In this document: in pieces, positions 35,861-44,635 of the stretch
Layout of the letters: each line of letters begins with the position of its first letter
How positions within the stretch are numbered: the stretch's first letter is position 1
Assembly: GCF_000767615.3 (NCBI RefSeq)
Contig: NZ_CP009553.3
Location: 3,782,001-3,846,000, forward strand
Source: Pandoraea pnomenusa
GTDB taxonomy: Bacteria > Pseudomonadota > Gammaproteobacteria > Burkholderiales > Burkholderiaceae
DNA length: 64,000 nt
Direction of reading: 5' to 3'
Translations under genes and position numbers: made by a program
Notes under the pieces: model-generated
What the model saw: the letters and a program-made list of their open reading frames with translations, nothing else
Databases searched by the model: none
What the model was told of the DNA's origin: nothing

Positions 35861-36982
35861 TTGGCCATCCCCTTTCTCCAACAGGCGTACGTTGGCGCCT
35901 ACCTGATGAAGCAACGCTTCAAGGGCAACAAGCGCTACCCGCTGGTGCTCATGCTCGAACCGTTGTTCCGTTGCAACCTCGCCTGCTCGGGCTGCGGCAA
36001 GATCGATTATCCGGACCCCATCCTGAATCAGCGCGTCTCGCTCAAGGAATCGCTCGACGCGGTCGACGAGTGCGGCGCCCCGGTTGTCTCCATTGCCGGT
36101 GGCGAGCCGCTGCTGCACAAGGAAATGCCGCAGATCGTCAAGGGCATCATCGAACGCAAGAAGTTCGTGTATCTCTGCACGAACGCACTGCTGCTCGAGA
36201 AAAAGATCGACGATTACGAGCCGAGCCCGTTCTTCGTTTGGTCGATCCACCTCGACGGCGACCGTGAAATGCACGACGCGGCCGTGTCCCAGGAAGGTGT
36301 GTACGACCGTGCCGTGGCCGCCATCAAGCTGGCCAAGTCGCGCGGCTTCCGCGTGAACATCAACTGCACGCTGTTCAACAACGCCGATCCCGAGAAAGTC
36401 GCCAGGTTCTTCGATTCGACCAAGGACCTGGGTCTCGACGGCATTACCGTCTCGCCGGGCTATGCCTACGAGCGCGCCCCGGATCAGCAACACTTCCTGA
36501 ATCGCTCGAAGACCAAGCAGTTGTTCCGCGACATTCTCAAGCGCGGTGACGGTGGCAAGAAGTGGACGTTCAGCCAGTCGAGCCTGTTCCTCGACTTCCT
36601 CGCCGGCAACCGCTCGTATCACTGCACGCCGTGGGGCAACCCGACGCGCACCGTGTTCGGCTGGCAGCGCCCGTGCTACCTGCTTGGCGAAGGCTACGCG
36701 AAGACGTACACGGAACTGATGGAAACCACCGACTGGGACAAGTACGGCGTGGGCAACTACGAGAAGTGCGCGGACTGCATGGTCCACAGCGGCTTCGAAG
36801 CCACTGCCGTGAACGAGACGATGTCGCACCCGCTGCGCGCGCTGGGCGTGGCGCTCAAGGGCGTGCGCACCGACGGTCCGATGGCCGACGACATCTCGTT
36901 CGCAAAGCAGCGGCCGGCCGAGTACGTGTTCTCGAAGCACGTCGAGATCAAGCTCGACGAACTGCGCCGGGCCAAGGCGTAA
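35861..36982 (+). CDS. hpnH: Hopanoid radical SAM enzyme HpnH (adenosylhopane synthase)
   Basis: This 373-residue radical SAM protein joins the 5'-deoxyadenosyl group to diploptene to give adenosylhopane, the first step of side-chain extension. The cluster motif CxxxCxxC is present as CNLACSGCGK (about 39-48), followed by SIAGGEPLLH for SAM binding. HpnH-typical stretches include FVWSIHLDGDREMHD and TPWGNPTRTVFGWQRPCY, and a cysteine-bearing C-terminal part (YEKCADCMVHSGFEA). The start is TTG 35861-35863, because CAGGAG lies six bases upstream and MAIPFLQQAYVG is the expected N-terminus. hpnA starts at the base after the stop. Confidence 0.96.
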   Translation: MAIPFLQQAYVGAYLMKQRFKGNKRYPLVLMLEPLFRCNLACSGCGKIDYPDPILNQRVSLKESLDAVDECGAPVVSIAGGEPLLHKEMPQIVKGIIERKKFVYLCTNALLLEKKIDDYEPSPFFVWSIHLDGDREMHDAAVSQEGVYDRAVAAIKLAKSRGFRVNINCTLFNNADPEKVARFFDSTKDLGLDGITVSPGYAYERAPDQQHFLNRSKTKQLFRDILKRGDGGKKWTFSQSSLFLDFLAGNRSYHCTPWGNPTRTVFGWQRPCYLLGEGYAKTYTELMETTDWDKYGVGNYEKCADCMVHSGFEATAVNETMSHPLRALGVALKGVRTDGPMADDISFAKQRPAEYVFSKHVEIKLDELRRAKA

Positions 36983-37978
36983 ATGCCGTCGCGAGTGCTG
37001 GTCACCGGCGCCTCCGGGTTCGTCGGTTCCGCGGTGGCTCGCACGGCGCTTGCACGCGGTCACGAGGTTCGCCTGCTGGTGCGTGGCTCCAGCCCCCGCG
37101 CGAATCTCGCCGATCTGCCTGTCGAGGTCGTGGAAGGCGACATGCGCGACGCTGCCTCGATGCAACGCGCGCTCGCCGGATGCGACGCCCTGCTCCACGT
37201 CGCCGCCGATTATCGACTCTGGGCAAAAGATCCCAACGACATCATGCGGGCCAATATCGACGGTACGCGCACGGTGATGGACGCCGCGCTGCGCGCCGGC
37301 GTCCAGCGCGTGGTGTATACGAGCAGCGTAGCCACGCTGCGCGTGCACGATGCCGTCGGCCCGGTCGACGAAACCCGCCCGAACGACGAAGCCACGACCA
37401 TCGGCGTCTACAAGCGCAGCAAGGTCGCGGCCGAGCGACTGGTCGAGCGCATGATCGCCAACGACGGCCTGCCGGCCGTCATCGTCAATCCGTCCACCCC
37501 GATCGGCCCGCGCGACATCAAGCCTACGCCGACCGGACGCATCATCGTAGAAGCGGCGCAGGGCAAGATTCCGGCGTTCGTCGACACCGGCCTGAATCTC
37601 GTGCATGTCGACGACTGCGCCGAAGGGCACTTGCTGGCGCTGGAGCGCGGCCGCATCGGCGAGCGCTACATTCTCGGCGGCGACGATGTGCTGCTGCGCG
37701 ACATGCTCGCCGGCATTGCCGACATGGTCGGCCGCAAGGCGCCCACGATCGCCCTGCCGCGCTGGCCGCTCTACCCGCTGGCGATGGCCGCGCAAGGCGT
37801 GGCGCGCTTCACGGGCAAGGAGCCCTTCGTGACGGTCGACGGCCTGAAGATGTCGCGCTATCACATGTTCTTCTCGTCGGAGAAGGCCAGGCGCGATCTC
37901 GGCTACACTGCCCGCCCCTACGCCGACGGCCTGCGCGATGCGCTTGCCTGGTTTGGTTCCGCTGGATATCTCTCATGA
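36983..37978 (+). CDS. hpnA: Hopanoid-associated sugar epimerase HpnA
   Basis: This 331-residue extended SDR begins MPSRVLVTGASGFVGSAVAR (NAD-binding TGxxGFxG). The active-site serine lies in VYTSSVATLR and the Tyr/Lys in TTIGVYKRSKVAAE (YxxxK). GARFTGKEPFVTVDG-type sequence near the end (ARFTGKEPFVTVDGLKMSRY) is typical of HpnA. It is named for its presence in hopanoid loci; a role in the sugar or polyol part of the hopanoid side chain is assumed, not proven. It overlaps hpnB by four bases (ATGA) and directly follows hpnH, giving a compact ispH-hpnH-hpnA-hpnB operon. Confidence 0.94.
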   Translation: MPSRVLVTGASGFVGSAVARTALARGHEVRLLVRGSSPRANLADLPVEVVEGDMRDAASMQRALAGCDALLHVAADYRLWAKDPNDIMRANIDGTRTVMDAALRAGVQRVVYTSSVATLRVHDAVGPVDETRPNDEATTIGVYKRSKVAAERLVERMIANDGLPAVIVNPSTPIGPRDIKPTPTGRIIVEAAQGKIPAFVDTGLNLVHVDDCAEGHLLALERGRIGERYILGGDDVLLRDMLAGIADMVGRKAPTIALPRWPLYPLAMAAQGVARFTGKEPFVTVDGLKMSRYHMFFSSEKARRDLGYTARPYADGLRDALAWFGSAGYLS

Positions 37979-39177
37979 CTGTTCTGGCCTGGATCGCCGC
38001 GCTCTCGCTGGCCATCTGGATCTATCTGCTCAGCTCGCAAGGCGGCTTCTGGCGCGCCCGTGAGCGCGACGATCTCGACGACGACACCCTGCCCGTTCCC
38101 GCGACGTGGCCGGCGGTCGCCGTCATCATTCCCGCGCGCAACGAAGCCGAGTCGATCGGCCAGGTGGTGGAATCGCTGTGTCGTCAGGATTACGCGGGGC
38201 GCCTGCGCATCGTGGTGGTCGACGATCAGAGCAGCGACGGCACCGCCGATCTGGCTCGCGACGCCGCCGCGCGTGCCGCCGCCGAAGGGTTCACGCGCCG
38301 CGTGGACGTGCTCGGCGGCCAGCCCCTGCCGGGGGGATGGACGGGCAAGATGTGGGCCGTGCGTCAGGGCGTGGCGTTTGCAAGCGACCCCGCCACGAAC
38401 GACGACGGCGTGCCGCCGGACTACCTGCTGCATACCGACGCCGACATCGCGCACTCGCCAGATAACGTACGCCGTCTGGTCACGCGTGCCACGGGCGACG
38501 ATCGCGTGCTCGTCTCGCTCATGGCGAGGCTGCGCTGCACGGCCTGGTTCGAGCGCACGCTAATCCCGGCGTTCGTGCTGTTCTTCCAGATGCTCTACCC
38601 GTTCGCGTGGGTCAACGATCCCAACAGGCGCATGGCGGCCGCGGCCGGCGGGTGCATGCTGATTCATCGCGCCTCGCTTGAAGCGGGCGGGGGAATCGAA
38701 GCCATTCGCGACGAGATCATCGACGACTGCGCCATGGGCCGTCTGCTCAAGAAGCAGGGATCGATCTGGCTGGGACTCACGCAGCGCGCCGTGAGCGTGC
38801 GTCCGTACGACAACCTCGGCGAAATTCGCAAGATGGTGTCGCGCACCGCGTACGCGCAGTTGAAGTATTCGCCGGTGCTGCTCGCGGGCACGCTCGTGTC
38901 GCTGCTGCTCACATTCATCGTGCCACCGGTCATGACGATCTTCGCCACGGGAATCGCCCAGTGGCTGGGGTTGTTCGCCTGGCTGGCCATGACGCTGGCA
39001 TATCTGCCGATACTGCGCTTCTACCGCCAGCCGTCGAGCTTCGGTCCCATGCTGCCGCTGGTGGCTGCGCTTTACACCGTCTTCACCTTCGACTCGGCGC
39101 TGCAGCATTGGCGCGGTCGCGGCGGCATGTGGAAGGGACGCGCACAGGCCCGCGGGCAGCAATCCTCGGACGCATGA
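37975..39177 (+). CDS. hpnB: Hopanoid-associated glycosyltransferase HpnB
   Basis: This 400-residue GT2-type glycosyltransferase has an N-terminal helix (AWIAALSLAIWIYLL) and the nucleotide-sugar fold starting AVAVIIPARNEAESIGQVV. The acidic residues lie in VVVDDQSSDGTAD and LLHTDADIAHSPDN. The acceptor-site region EIIDDCAMGRLLKKQG follows, then four C-terminal membrane helices (about 300-385). It should add a sugar to a hopanoid head group at the inner membrane; the sugar is not known. The start ATG 37975 overlaps the hpnA stop. A strong terminator lies 40 bases after the stop. Confidence 0.93.
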   Translation: MTVLAWIAALSLAIWIYLLSSQGGFWRARERDDLDDDTLPVPATWPAVAVIIPARNEAESIGQVVESLCRQDYAGRLRIVVVDDQSSDGTADLARDAAARAAAEGFTRRVDVLGGQPLPGGWTGKMWAVRQGVAFASDPATNDDGVPPDYLLHTDADIAHSPDNVRRLVTRATGDDRVLVSLMARLRCTAWFERTLIPAFVLFFQMLYPFAWVNDPNRRMAAAAGGCMLIHRASLEAGGGIEAIRDEIIDDCAMGRLLKKQGSIWLGLTQRAVSVRPYDNLGEIRKMVSRTAYAQLKYSPVLLAGTLVSLLLTFIVPPVMTIFATGIAQWLGLFAWLAMTLAYLPILRFYRQPSSFGPMLPLVAALYTVFTFDSALQHWRGRGGMWKGRAQARGQQSSDA

Positions 39178-39216
39178 TCCGACGCCATCACGAACGTCGG
39201 CGCCATTGCCTCCGAG

Positions 39217-39258
39217 AAAAAAATGCCAGCGTGTTCAAAGACACGCTGGCATTTTTTT
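39217..39258. terminator. Bidirectional terminator between hpnB and hpnG
   Basis: Perfect 18-bp arms: A7TGCCAGCGTGT (39217-39234) and its complement ending in T7 (39241-39258), with loop TCAAAG. It serves hpnB on the plus strand and hpnG on the minus strand. Confidence 0.94.
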
Positions 39259-39332
39259 AGACACGCGGCGCCAGCAACCTTCCGACCGTCTATCCGGTGC
39301 CTGCCGATACCGGGCGTCGCGCACGAATCGCG

Positions 39333-40055
39333 TCAGATACCCGCCGCGTCCGCACCGAAGCCTTCGCCCAACTTGAGCGCGACGATCTGGCGGCCATGGC
39401 GCAGCGCCTGCCTGGCGCGGCCGGCGTCCTGTCCGACGCGCAGTAGCGCGGGCAGTTGCCTCGGATTGGCGGCGAGCGAGCGCAGCACGCCGAGGATATC
39501 GGTGGAACCGTCGCTGCGCATGCCCGCCAGCGCCGCCGGCGGCAACGTCCGCTCGGCCGGATCGATCACTACCCGCGCCACCACGAACGGCAGGCCGTGC
39601 GCGTGAGCGACACGCGCGACGATGTGCGACTCCATGTCGGCCGCCGCCGCCCCGCTCTCGCGGAACAGGGCTGCCTTGTCGCCCACGCTGACCACCGGCG
39701 CCGTCACGCCCGCCATGTCGGCACGCAGGGCGCCGGGCATCGCGCGATGCAACGCGTCGGCCCAGGCGATGGACGTGACATACTCGTGCGCCTGTCGCGG
39801 CATGTCGAGTACCTTGTGCGCGATGACCCACTGCCCGGGCGTCAGACCGGGAATCAGCCCACCGGCCGTGCCGAAGCTCACCAACCCGCGCGCGCCGCCC
39901 GAGGAGGCGATCGCTCCCTCCAGATCGGCGGCAAGCGTGGCATTTTGCGCGCACACCACCCGTACGCCGTCGCCGCGCGCAATGCGCGCCTCGAACGGCA
40001 TGCCGGTCACCACGATGACGGAGGGACGCATGAGTGTTTGCGCGCGCTTGGTCAT
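39333..40055 (-). CDS. hpnG: HpnG, adenosylhopane nucleosidase
   Basis: This 240-residue protein belongs to the nucleoside phosphorylase/MTA-SAH nucleosidase superfamily. GMPFEARIARG, GLVSFGTAGGLIPGLTPGQWV (purine-site glycine loop) and AADMESHIVARVAHAHGLPFVVARVV (active-site ADMES) are clear. HpnG removes adenine from adenosylhopane, following HpnH, and so opens the way to ribosylhopane and bacteriohopanetetrol. The start ATG 40053-40055 overlaps the shc stop by one base, so translation is coupled; a later ATG (MRPSVIV, 40031) is possible. The C-terminus is a little longer than the core fold and ends FGADAAGI. Confidence 0.92.
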   Translation of the reverse strand: MTKRAQTLMRPSVIVVTGMPFEARIARGDGVRVVCAQNATLAADLEGAIASSGGARGLVSFGTAGGLIPGLTPGQWVIAHKVLDMPRQAHEYVTSIAWADALHRAMPGALRADMAGVTAPVVSVGDKAALFRESGAAAADMESHIVARVAHAHGLPFVVARVVIDPAERTLPPAALAGMRSDGSTDILGVLRSLAANPRQLPALLRVGQDAGRARQALRHGRQIVALKLGEGFGADAAGI

Positions 40056-42127
40056 TACATGCCGCAAGGGACCGGGCAGTCGTTGCGAACCGTCAGGTTC
40101 CGGTAGCGGGCGAGTGCCCACAGCGGGAAGAACTTGCGATAGCCGTGGTAGCGCAGGTAGAACACACGCGGGAACCCCGTGGCCGTGTAGAGGGCTTCGT
40201 CCCACAGCCCCTCATCGTTCTGCGTGTCGAGGAGATAGTCGATGCCGCGCTTGACCGCCGGGTCATTGGCCTTGCCCGCCGCCATCAGACCGAGCAATGC
40301 CCAGGCGGTCTGCGACGACGTGCTCGGCGCCGATTCGTAGCCCTTGTACTCGAGCTTGTAGCTGTCACCGTCCTCGCCCCAGCCGCCATCGGCGTTCTGG
40401 ATCGAGATCAGCCATTGGGCCGCGCGCGCGAGCGCCGGGTGCTCCGGCGTCAATCCCGCGGCCTGCAAGCCGCACATGGCGGACCATGTGCCGTACACGT
40501 AATTCATGCCCCAGCGGCCGTACCAGCTGCCGTCGGCTTCCTGATCGTCGAGAATATATTTCAGTGCCAGTTCAGCCGAGGCGCGACGCTCGGGCGACGA
40601 CGGCAACTGGGCGAGCATCGACAGGCAACGGGCCGAGACGTCGACGGTGGGCGGATCGAGCAGCGCCCCGTGATCCGAGAACGGAATGTTGTTCAGATAC
40701 AGATGGGTATTTTCCGGCTCGAATGCGCCCCATCCGCCGTTACTGCTTTGCATGCCGATGACCCATTCCGTGCCCCGGTCGATGGCATGGCGCATCGGAC
40801 GAGTGCTGGCGTCGACCTTGTCGTTCTCGAACTTGCCGGCAAGCTTCTCATAGCGGTCCATCGCCATCGCCACCACGGCGGTATCGTCCACATCCGGGTA
40901 ATGTGGATTGGCGAACTGGAATGCCCAGCCGCCGGGGCGCACGTTCGGACGACGCGAGATCCAGTCGCCGCGCACGTCCAGAATCTGCAACGGGATGAGC
41001 CACTCCAGCCCCTTGCCCGCCATTTCGATGGCGCGCTTGTCTCCCGTCTCGAGCAATGCGTGCGCCGACAGCGCGGTATCCCACACGGGCGACAGGCAGG
41101 GCTGCACATACGTTTCGTGGTCGGCCGGCGTGACCAGCTTTTCGACCGACTTGCGGGCAATGGCGCGGCTCGGATGATCCTCCGGGTAGCCGAGCACGTC
41201 GTACATCATGACCGCATTGGCCATGGCCGGATAAATCGCACCGAGCCCGTCCTCGCCGTTGAGCCGCTCCTCCACGAACGCCACCGCGCGATCGATCGAC
41301 TTCTGGCGCAGCCGCTTCGGAAAGCACGGGTCGAGCGCGCGCAGCACGTGATCGACGCCCGAGAAGAACGTGAACCAGAAGCGGCTCTGATGCGGGGCCC
41401 GCTTGGGCGGGCCCACGTCCTTCGGGTTGCCGATGAACAGCTCGTCGATCTGCACGCCTTTCGGGTTGCGCGCAAGCGGACGCCGGGCCTGCAGCACCAG
41501 CAGCGGCACGATCACCGTGCGCGCCCAGTACGACACCTTCGACAGGTGGAACGGGAACCACTTCGGCAGCAGCATGATTTCGACCGGCATCATCGGCACC
41601 GCCTTCCAATCGAGCACGCCGTACAACGCGAGCAGGATGCGCGTGAAGACGTTCGAATTCTGAGCGCCCCCGCGCGACAGAATCGCCTCGCGGGCGCGCA
41701 CCATGTGCGGCGCGTCGATCGGCTCGCCGATCATCTTCAGCGCGAAGTACGCCTTCACGCTCGCGCTCATGTCGAACTTGCCGTCTTGGAACAGCGGCCA
41801 GCCGCCATGTTCGCCCTGGATGCGACGCAGATAGGCGGCGATCTTGCCTTCGAGTTCAGCATCGACCTTCTCGCCCAGATGATGGCGCAGCAGCACGTAT
41901 TCGGCCGGGATCGTCGAGTCGGCCTCCAGTTCGAAGAGCCAGTGGCCGTCGTCCTGTTGCAGGTCGAGTAGCGCGGCGATCGAGCGCTCGATGCCCGACT
42001 CCAGCGTCTGCGTGGCCATTGCCGTGCTCACCTTCTGGGCGAGCTCGGTATGCAGCTTGAGGTCCACCGCCGTGGCGGTGGCCGTGCGTCGCGCTTCCTT
42101 CTCGGAAGCATCGCGTATCGTATCCAT
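40055..42127 (-). CDS. shc: Squalene-hopene cyclase
   Basis: This 690-residue monotopic membrane enzyme cyclises squalene to hopene/hopanol. The protonating motif DVDDTAVVAM (DxDDTA) is present near residue 405. QW-type repeats appear through the chain (for example QQDDGHWLFELEAD, QGEHGGWPLFQDG, NADGGWGEDGDSY, TSSQTAWALLGLMAAG). The start at MDTIRDASEK gives a leader of about 45 residues before the first helix; a later start at MATQTLESGI is possible. It lies between hpnE (172-base gap upstream) and hpnG (one-base overlap) on the minus strand. It is also named hpnF. Confidence 0.97.
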   Translation of the reverse strand: MDTIRDASEKEARRTATATAVDLKLHTELAQKVSTAMATQTLESGIERSIAALLDLQQDDGHWLFELEADSTIPAEYVLLRHHLGEKVDAELEGKIAAYLRRIQGEHGGWPLFQDGKFDMSASVKAYFALKMIGEPIDAPHMVRAREAILSRGGAQNSNVFTRILLALYGVLDWKAVPMMPVEIMLLPKWFPFHLSKVSYWARTVIVPLLVLQARRPLARNPKGVQIDELFIGNPKDVGPPKRAPHQSRFWFTFFSGVDHVLRALDPCFPKRLRQKSIDRAVAFVEERLNGEDGLGAIYPAMANAVMMYDVLGYPEDHPSRAIARKSVEKLVTPADHETYVQPCLSPVWDTALSAHALLETGDKRAIEMAGKGLEWLIPLQILDVRGDWISRRPNVRPGGWAFQFANPHYPDVDDTAVVAMAMDRYEKLAGKFENDKVDASTRPMRHAIDRGTEWVIGMQSSNGGWGAFEPENTHLYLNNIPFSDHGALLDPPTVDVSARCLSMLAQLPSSPERRASAELALKYILDDQEADGSWYGRWGMNYVYGTWSAMCGLQAAGLTPEHPALARAAQWLISIQNADGGWGEDGDSYKLEYKGYESAPSTSSQTAWALLGLMAAGKANDPAVKRGIDYLLDTQNDEGLWDEALYTATGFPRVFYLRYHGYRKFFPLWALARYRNLTVRNDCPVPCGM

Positions 42128-42299
42128 GGCGTTCTTGCCTGTTCAAAGGCGTATCGACGGCGCGCCGGGCGCACCGGTTAAACATTCACACTTGCGTTGG
42201 CAGCCGGCTCTGCGACCGGCTCGGGCGAGAAACGTTACCGACGTTTGCGCTTCGCTCGTGCTGCATTTGCGCTTCATTTGCGCCGCGTTGATCCCTGGC

Positions 42300-43553
42300 T
42301 CACGCAGGCCGGAGCAGATCGGCGGCGCGGTTGCCGCTGCGCAGCGCCCCTTCGATGGTGGCGGGCAGCCCGGTGGCCGTCCAGTCTCCGGCCAGCGCGA
42401 GATTGCGCCAGCGCGTGCGCGCGCCGGGCCGGCGCTTGTCCTGCGCCGGCGTTGCCGCGAACGTGGCGCGCTTCTCGCGCACCAGTTGCCACACCGGCAT
42501 CGGGGTCGACTGCACCTTGCAGGCACGCGCCACCTCTTCCCAGATACGAAGCGCGAGCGACTCGCGCGATTCGTCGAGCAGATGGTCCGCCCCGCTGATC
42601 GTGACCGACAGACGACCGTCGAAAGCGAAGATCCAGTCGCTCACGCCGTTCACCACGCCGATCATCGGCGGGCATCCCGGCGGCGGCGCAATCTGATAGT
42701 GCGCATTGACGATGGCGCGATATTCGTCGGGCGTCGTCAGACCCGGCACCAGCGAGGCCGCGACATTCGGCGGGACGGCCAGCACGACGGCATCGTCCAC
42801 GGCGAGCGCTTGCGGCCCATCGCCGAAATCGATCGCGTCGACGCGGCTGTCGTCCTCGGCAAAACCCAGCGCGCGCACCCGGTGCTGCATCATCACGCGG
42901 GCGCCGTTCGCCTCGAGGAACGCGAGCGCCGGGGTGACGAACGACACGTCGAGTCCTTCACTGGCAATGAGCGGATGGCACGCCTTGCCGCCCGCGGCAA
43001 GCGTCTCGCGAATGACAGCGGCCGCCATCTGCGCCGAACCCTCGGCGGGGTCGGCATTGAGTACAGCAAGAAACAGCGGGTGAATCAGTCGCTTGTACAG
43101 CGCTGGCGGGCAACGCATGGCGTCGGTCATCGTCGCGTCGGGTCCGGCGCGGAGCAACGGCGCCAGCGACAGATAGTCCGACCATTTCGTGCCGGGCACG
43201 CGCGCTTGCTTGTCGAAAATCCACCATGGCAGGCGTCCTTCCGAGAGTCGCACTGTCCAGCGCTCATCGCTGTCGAGATCCACGAAGGCGAACTCCGCGC
43301 GATCCGGGCCGGTCAGCGTGTGCGCCGAGCCGATCGTGCGCGTGAACTCACGCATCGTGCCGTTGCCGGAGAGCACCAGGTGATTGCCGTTGTCGATCAC
43401 GGCGTTCAGTTGACGGTCGAAATACGAACGGCAACGCCCGCCCGCCTGTGGCGCCGCTTCGTGCAGCACGACCGACTCGCCGCGGGCGGCAAGCCTGACC
43501 GCGGCAGCCAGGCCCGCAAGGCCGGCGCCGATGACGTGAACCGTGCCCACCAT
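42300..43553 (-). CDS. hpnE: Hydroxysqualene dehydroxylase HpnE
   Basis: This 417-residue FAD-dependent amine-oxidase-like protein begins VHVIGAGLAGLAAAVRLAARG, the dinucleotide-binding GxGxxG loop, followed by the acidic/His strand end (VVLHEAAPQAGGRCRS). The C-terminal flavin motif is LALAGDWTATGLPATIEGALRSG. HpnE reduces hydroxysqualene to squalene as the third step of the HpnC-HpnD-HpnE route from farnesyl diphosphate. Its ATG overlaps the hpnD stop by one base. Length is normal for the family. Confidence 0.95.
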   Translation of the reverse strand: MVGTVHVIGAGLAGLAAAVRLAARGESVVLHEAAPQAGGRCRSYFDRQLNAVIDNGNHLVLSGNGTMREFTRTIGSAHTLTGPDRAEFAFVDLDSDERWTVRLSEGRLPWWIFDKQARVPGTKWSDYLSLAPLLRAGPDATMTDAMRCPPALYKRLIHPLFLAVLNADPAEGSAQMAAAVIRETLAAGGKACHPLIASEGLDVSFVTPALAFLEANGARVMMQHRVRALGFAEDDSRVDAIDFGDGPQALAVDDAVVLAVPPNVAASLVPGLTTPDEYRAIVNAHYQIAPPPGCPPMIGVVNGVSDWIFAFDGRLSVTISGADHLLDESRESLALRIWEEVARACKVQSTPMPVWQLVREKRATFAATPAQDKRRPGARTRWRNLALAGDWTATGLPATIEGALRSGNRAADLLRPA

Positions 43554-44401
43554 CAGAGGATCATCTGCCGCAGCAGCATCAGGATCAGACGCCAGCGCGG
43601 TACACGCACGCGCTCGCGGGGCACGGCGAAGCCGCGCGCAATCAATTTATCGAGGATGGCGCCGTATGCCTTGGCCATGACGGCGGGCGCGACGACCACG
43701 CGGCGCGGGTGACGCGCCATGATCGCGCGCGCCTTGGCGTAATGCGCATGGGCCTCGGCCACCAGCGGCGCACAGGCGCGATCGAGGTTGGCGGCGACCA
43801 CCGACGCCGGCGTCGGGTCGACGACCCCGGCGTCCGCCAGCGTTTCGCGCGGCAGATAGACGCGACCGATGCCGGCATCTTCGTCGATGTCGCGCAGAAT
43901 GTTCGTCAACTGGAGCGCCCGGCCGAGGTGGTGCGACAACTCGATACCGTCCTGCTCGGGCATGCCGAAGACCTTGACGGACAGCCGGCCCACGGCACTT
44001 GCCACGCGATCGCAATACAGATCGAGCGTGGGCAGATCAGGCGCGACGATCGGTCCGCACGCGTCCATTTCCATGCCGTCGATGACCGCGAGAAAGTCGT
44101 CGTGCTTCAGGCCGAACTGCTTGACCACACGGGCAAGGTTGGCGAGCGACGGCGTCGGGCGTCCGTCGTAAAGATCGGCCAGATCGCGTCGCCAGCTTGC
44201 CAGGCGCGCCATGCGGCTCGCCGGGGAATCGTCGCCATCGTCGGCAATGTCGTCCACGGCGCGGCAAAACGCGTAGATCTCGAACATGCCTTCGCGCTGC
44301 GCGGGCGGCAGGATGCGCATGGCGGCGTAAAAGCTGCTGCCGGAGGCCACGCGGGCGTTGCTCTGCTCAGGCGAAATTTCGATCGGTTCGGCGACGCTCA
44401 C
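43553..44401 (-). CDS. hpnD: Presqualene diphosphate synthase HpnD
   Basis: This 282-residue all-helical trans-isoprenyl diphosphate synthase joins two farnesyl diphosphates to presqualene diphosphate. The two magnesium-binding motifs are YAFCRAVDDIADDGDD (DDxxD) and LQLTNILRDIDEDAGIGRVYLP (DxxxD). It is the promoter-proximal gene of the minus-strand hpnD-hpnE-shc-hpnG series and is divergent from hpnC, its partner in squalene synthesis. It is longer at the C-terminus than the core by a basic tail (RVRVPRWRLILMLLRQ) that may touch the membrane. Confidence 0.95.
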   Translation of the reverse strand: MSVAEPIEISPEQSNARVASGSSFYAAMRILPPAQREGMFEIYAFCRAVDDIADDGDDSPASRMARLASWRRDLADLYDGRPTPSLANLARVVKQFGLKHDDFLAVIDGMEMDACGPIVAPDLPTLDLYCDRVASAVGRLSVKVFGMPEQDGIELSHHLGRALQLTNILRDIDEDAGIGRVYLPRETLADAGVVDPTPASVVAANLDRACAPLVAEAHAHYAKARAIMARHPRRVVVAPAVMAKAYGAILDKLIARGFAVPRERVRVPRWRLILMLLRQMIL

Positions 44402-44635
44402 GAGGCTCCTCGTCGTGCAGGGGAACAGGGTGACACCACGAAAAAAACTCTGGGGGATTCTTGCAAGGAAGGAAGTATACCGGGGATTGGCGTGACTTTC
44501 CCGCCAGAATTCGGAACGATAGCATAGAATCTCGGGGGTTCCGGATTGTCCCGGTTTCTGCTATCGCAGCCCTTCCCGCACCGGGCGCACCGCCCGGCCG
44601 GCGAACGGCAATGCCCCTTTTGCCGCCCCCAGTCG
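44402..44635. promoter_or_regulatory. Divergent hpnD/hpnC promoter region
   Basis: This 234-base region separates two genes whose products act together. A TATACT -10-like hexamer reads toward hpnD on the minus strand (about 44474-44479) and a TAGAAT reads toward hpnC (44525-44530). Neither has a strong -35, so both are tentative. The arrangement would allow joint control of squalene synthesis. Confidence 0.35.

Noticed and set aside
40034..43712. Long plus-strand frames opposite hpnG, shc, hpnE and hpnD
   Set aside because: The opposite strand encodes enzymes with complete catalytic motifs (DxDDTA, DDxxD, GxGxxG). The plus-strand products show only low-complexity basic sequence.
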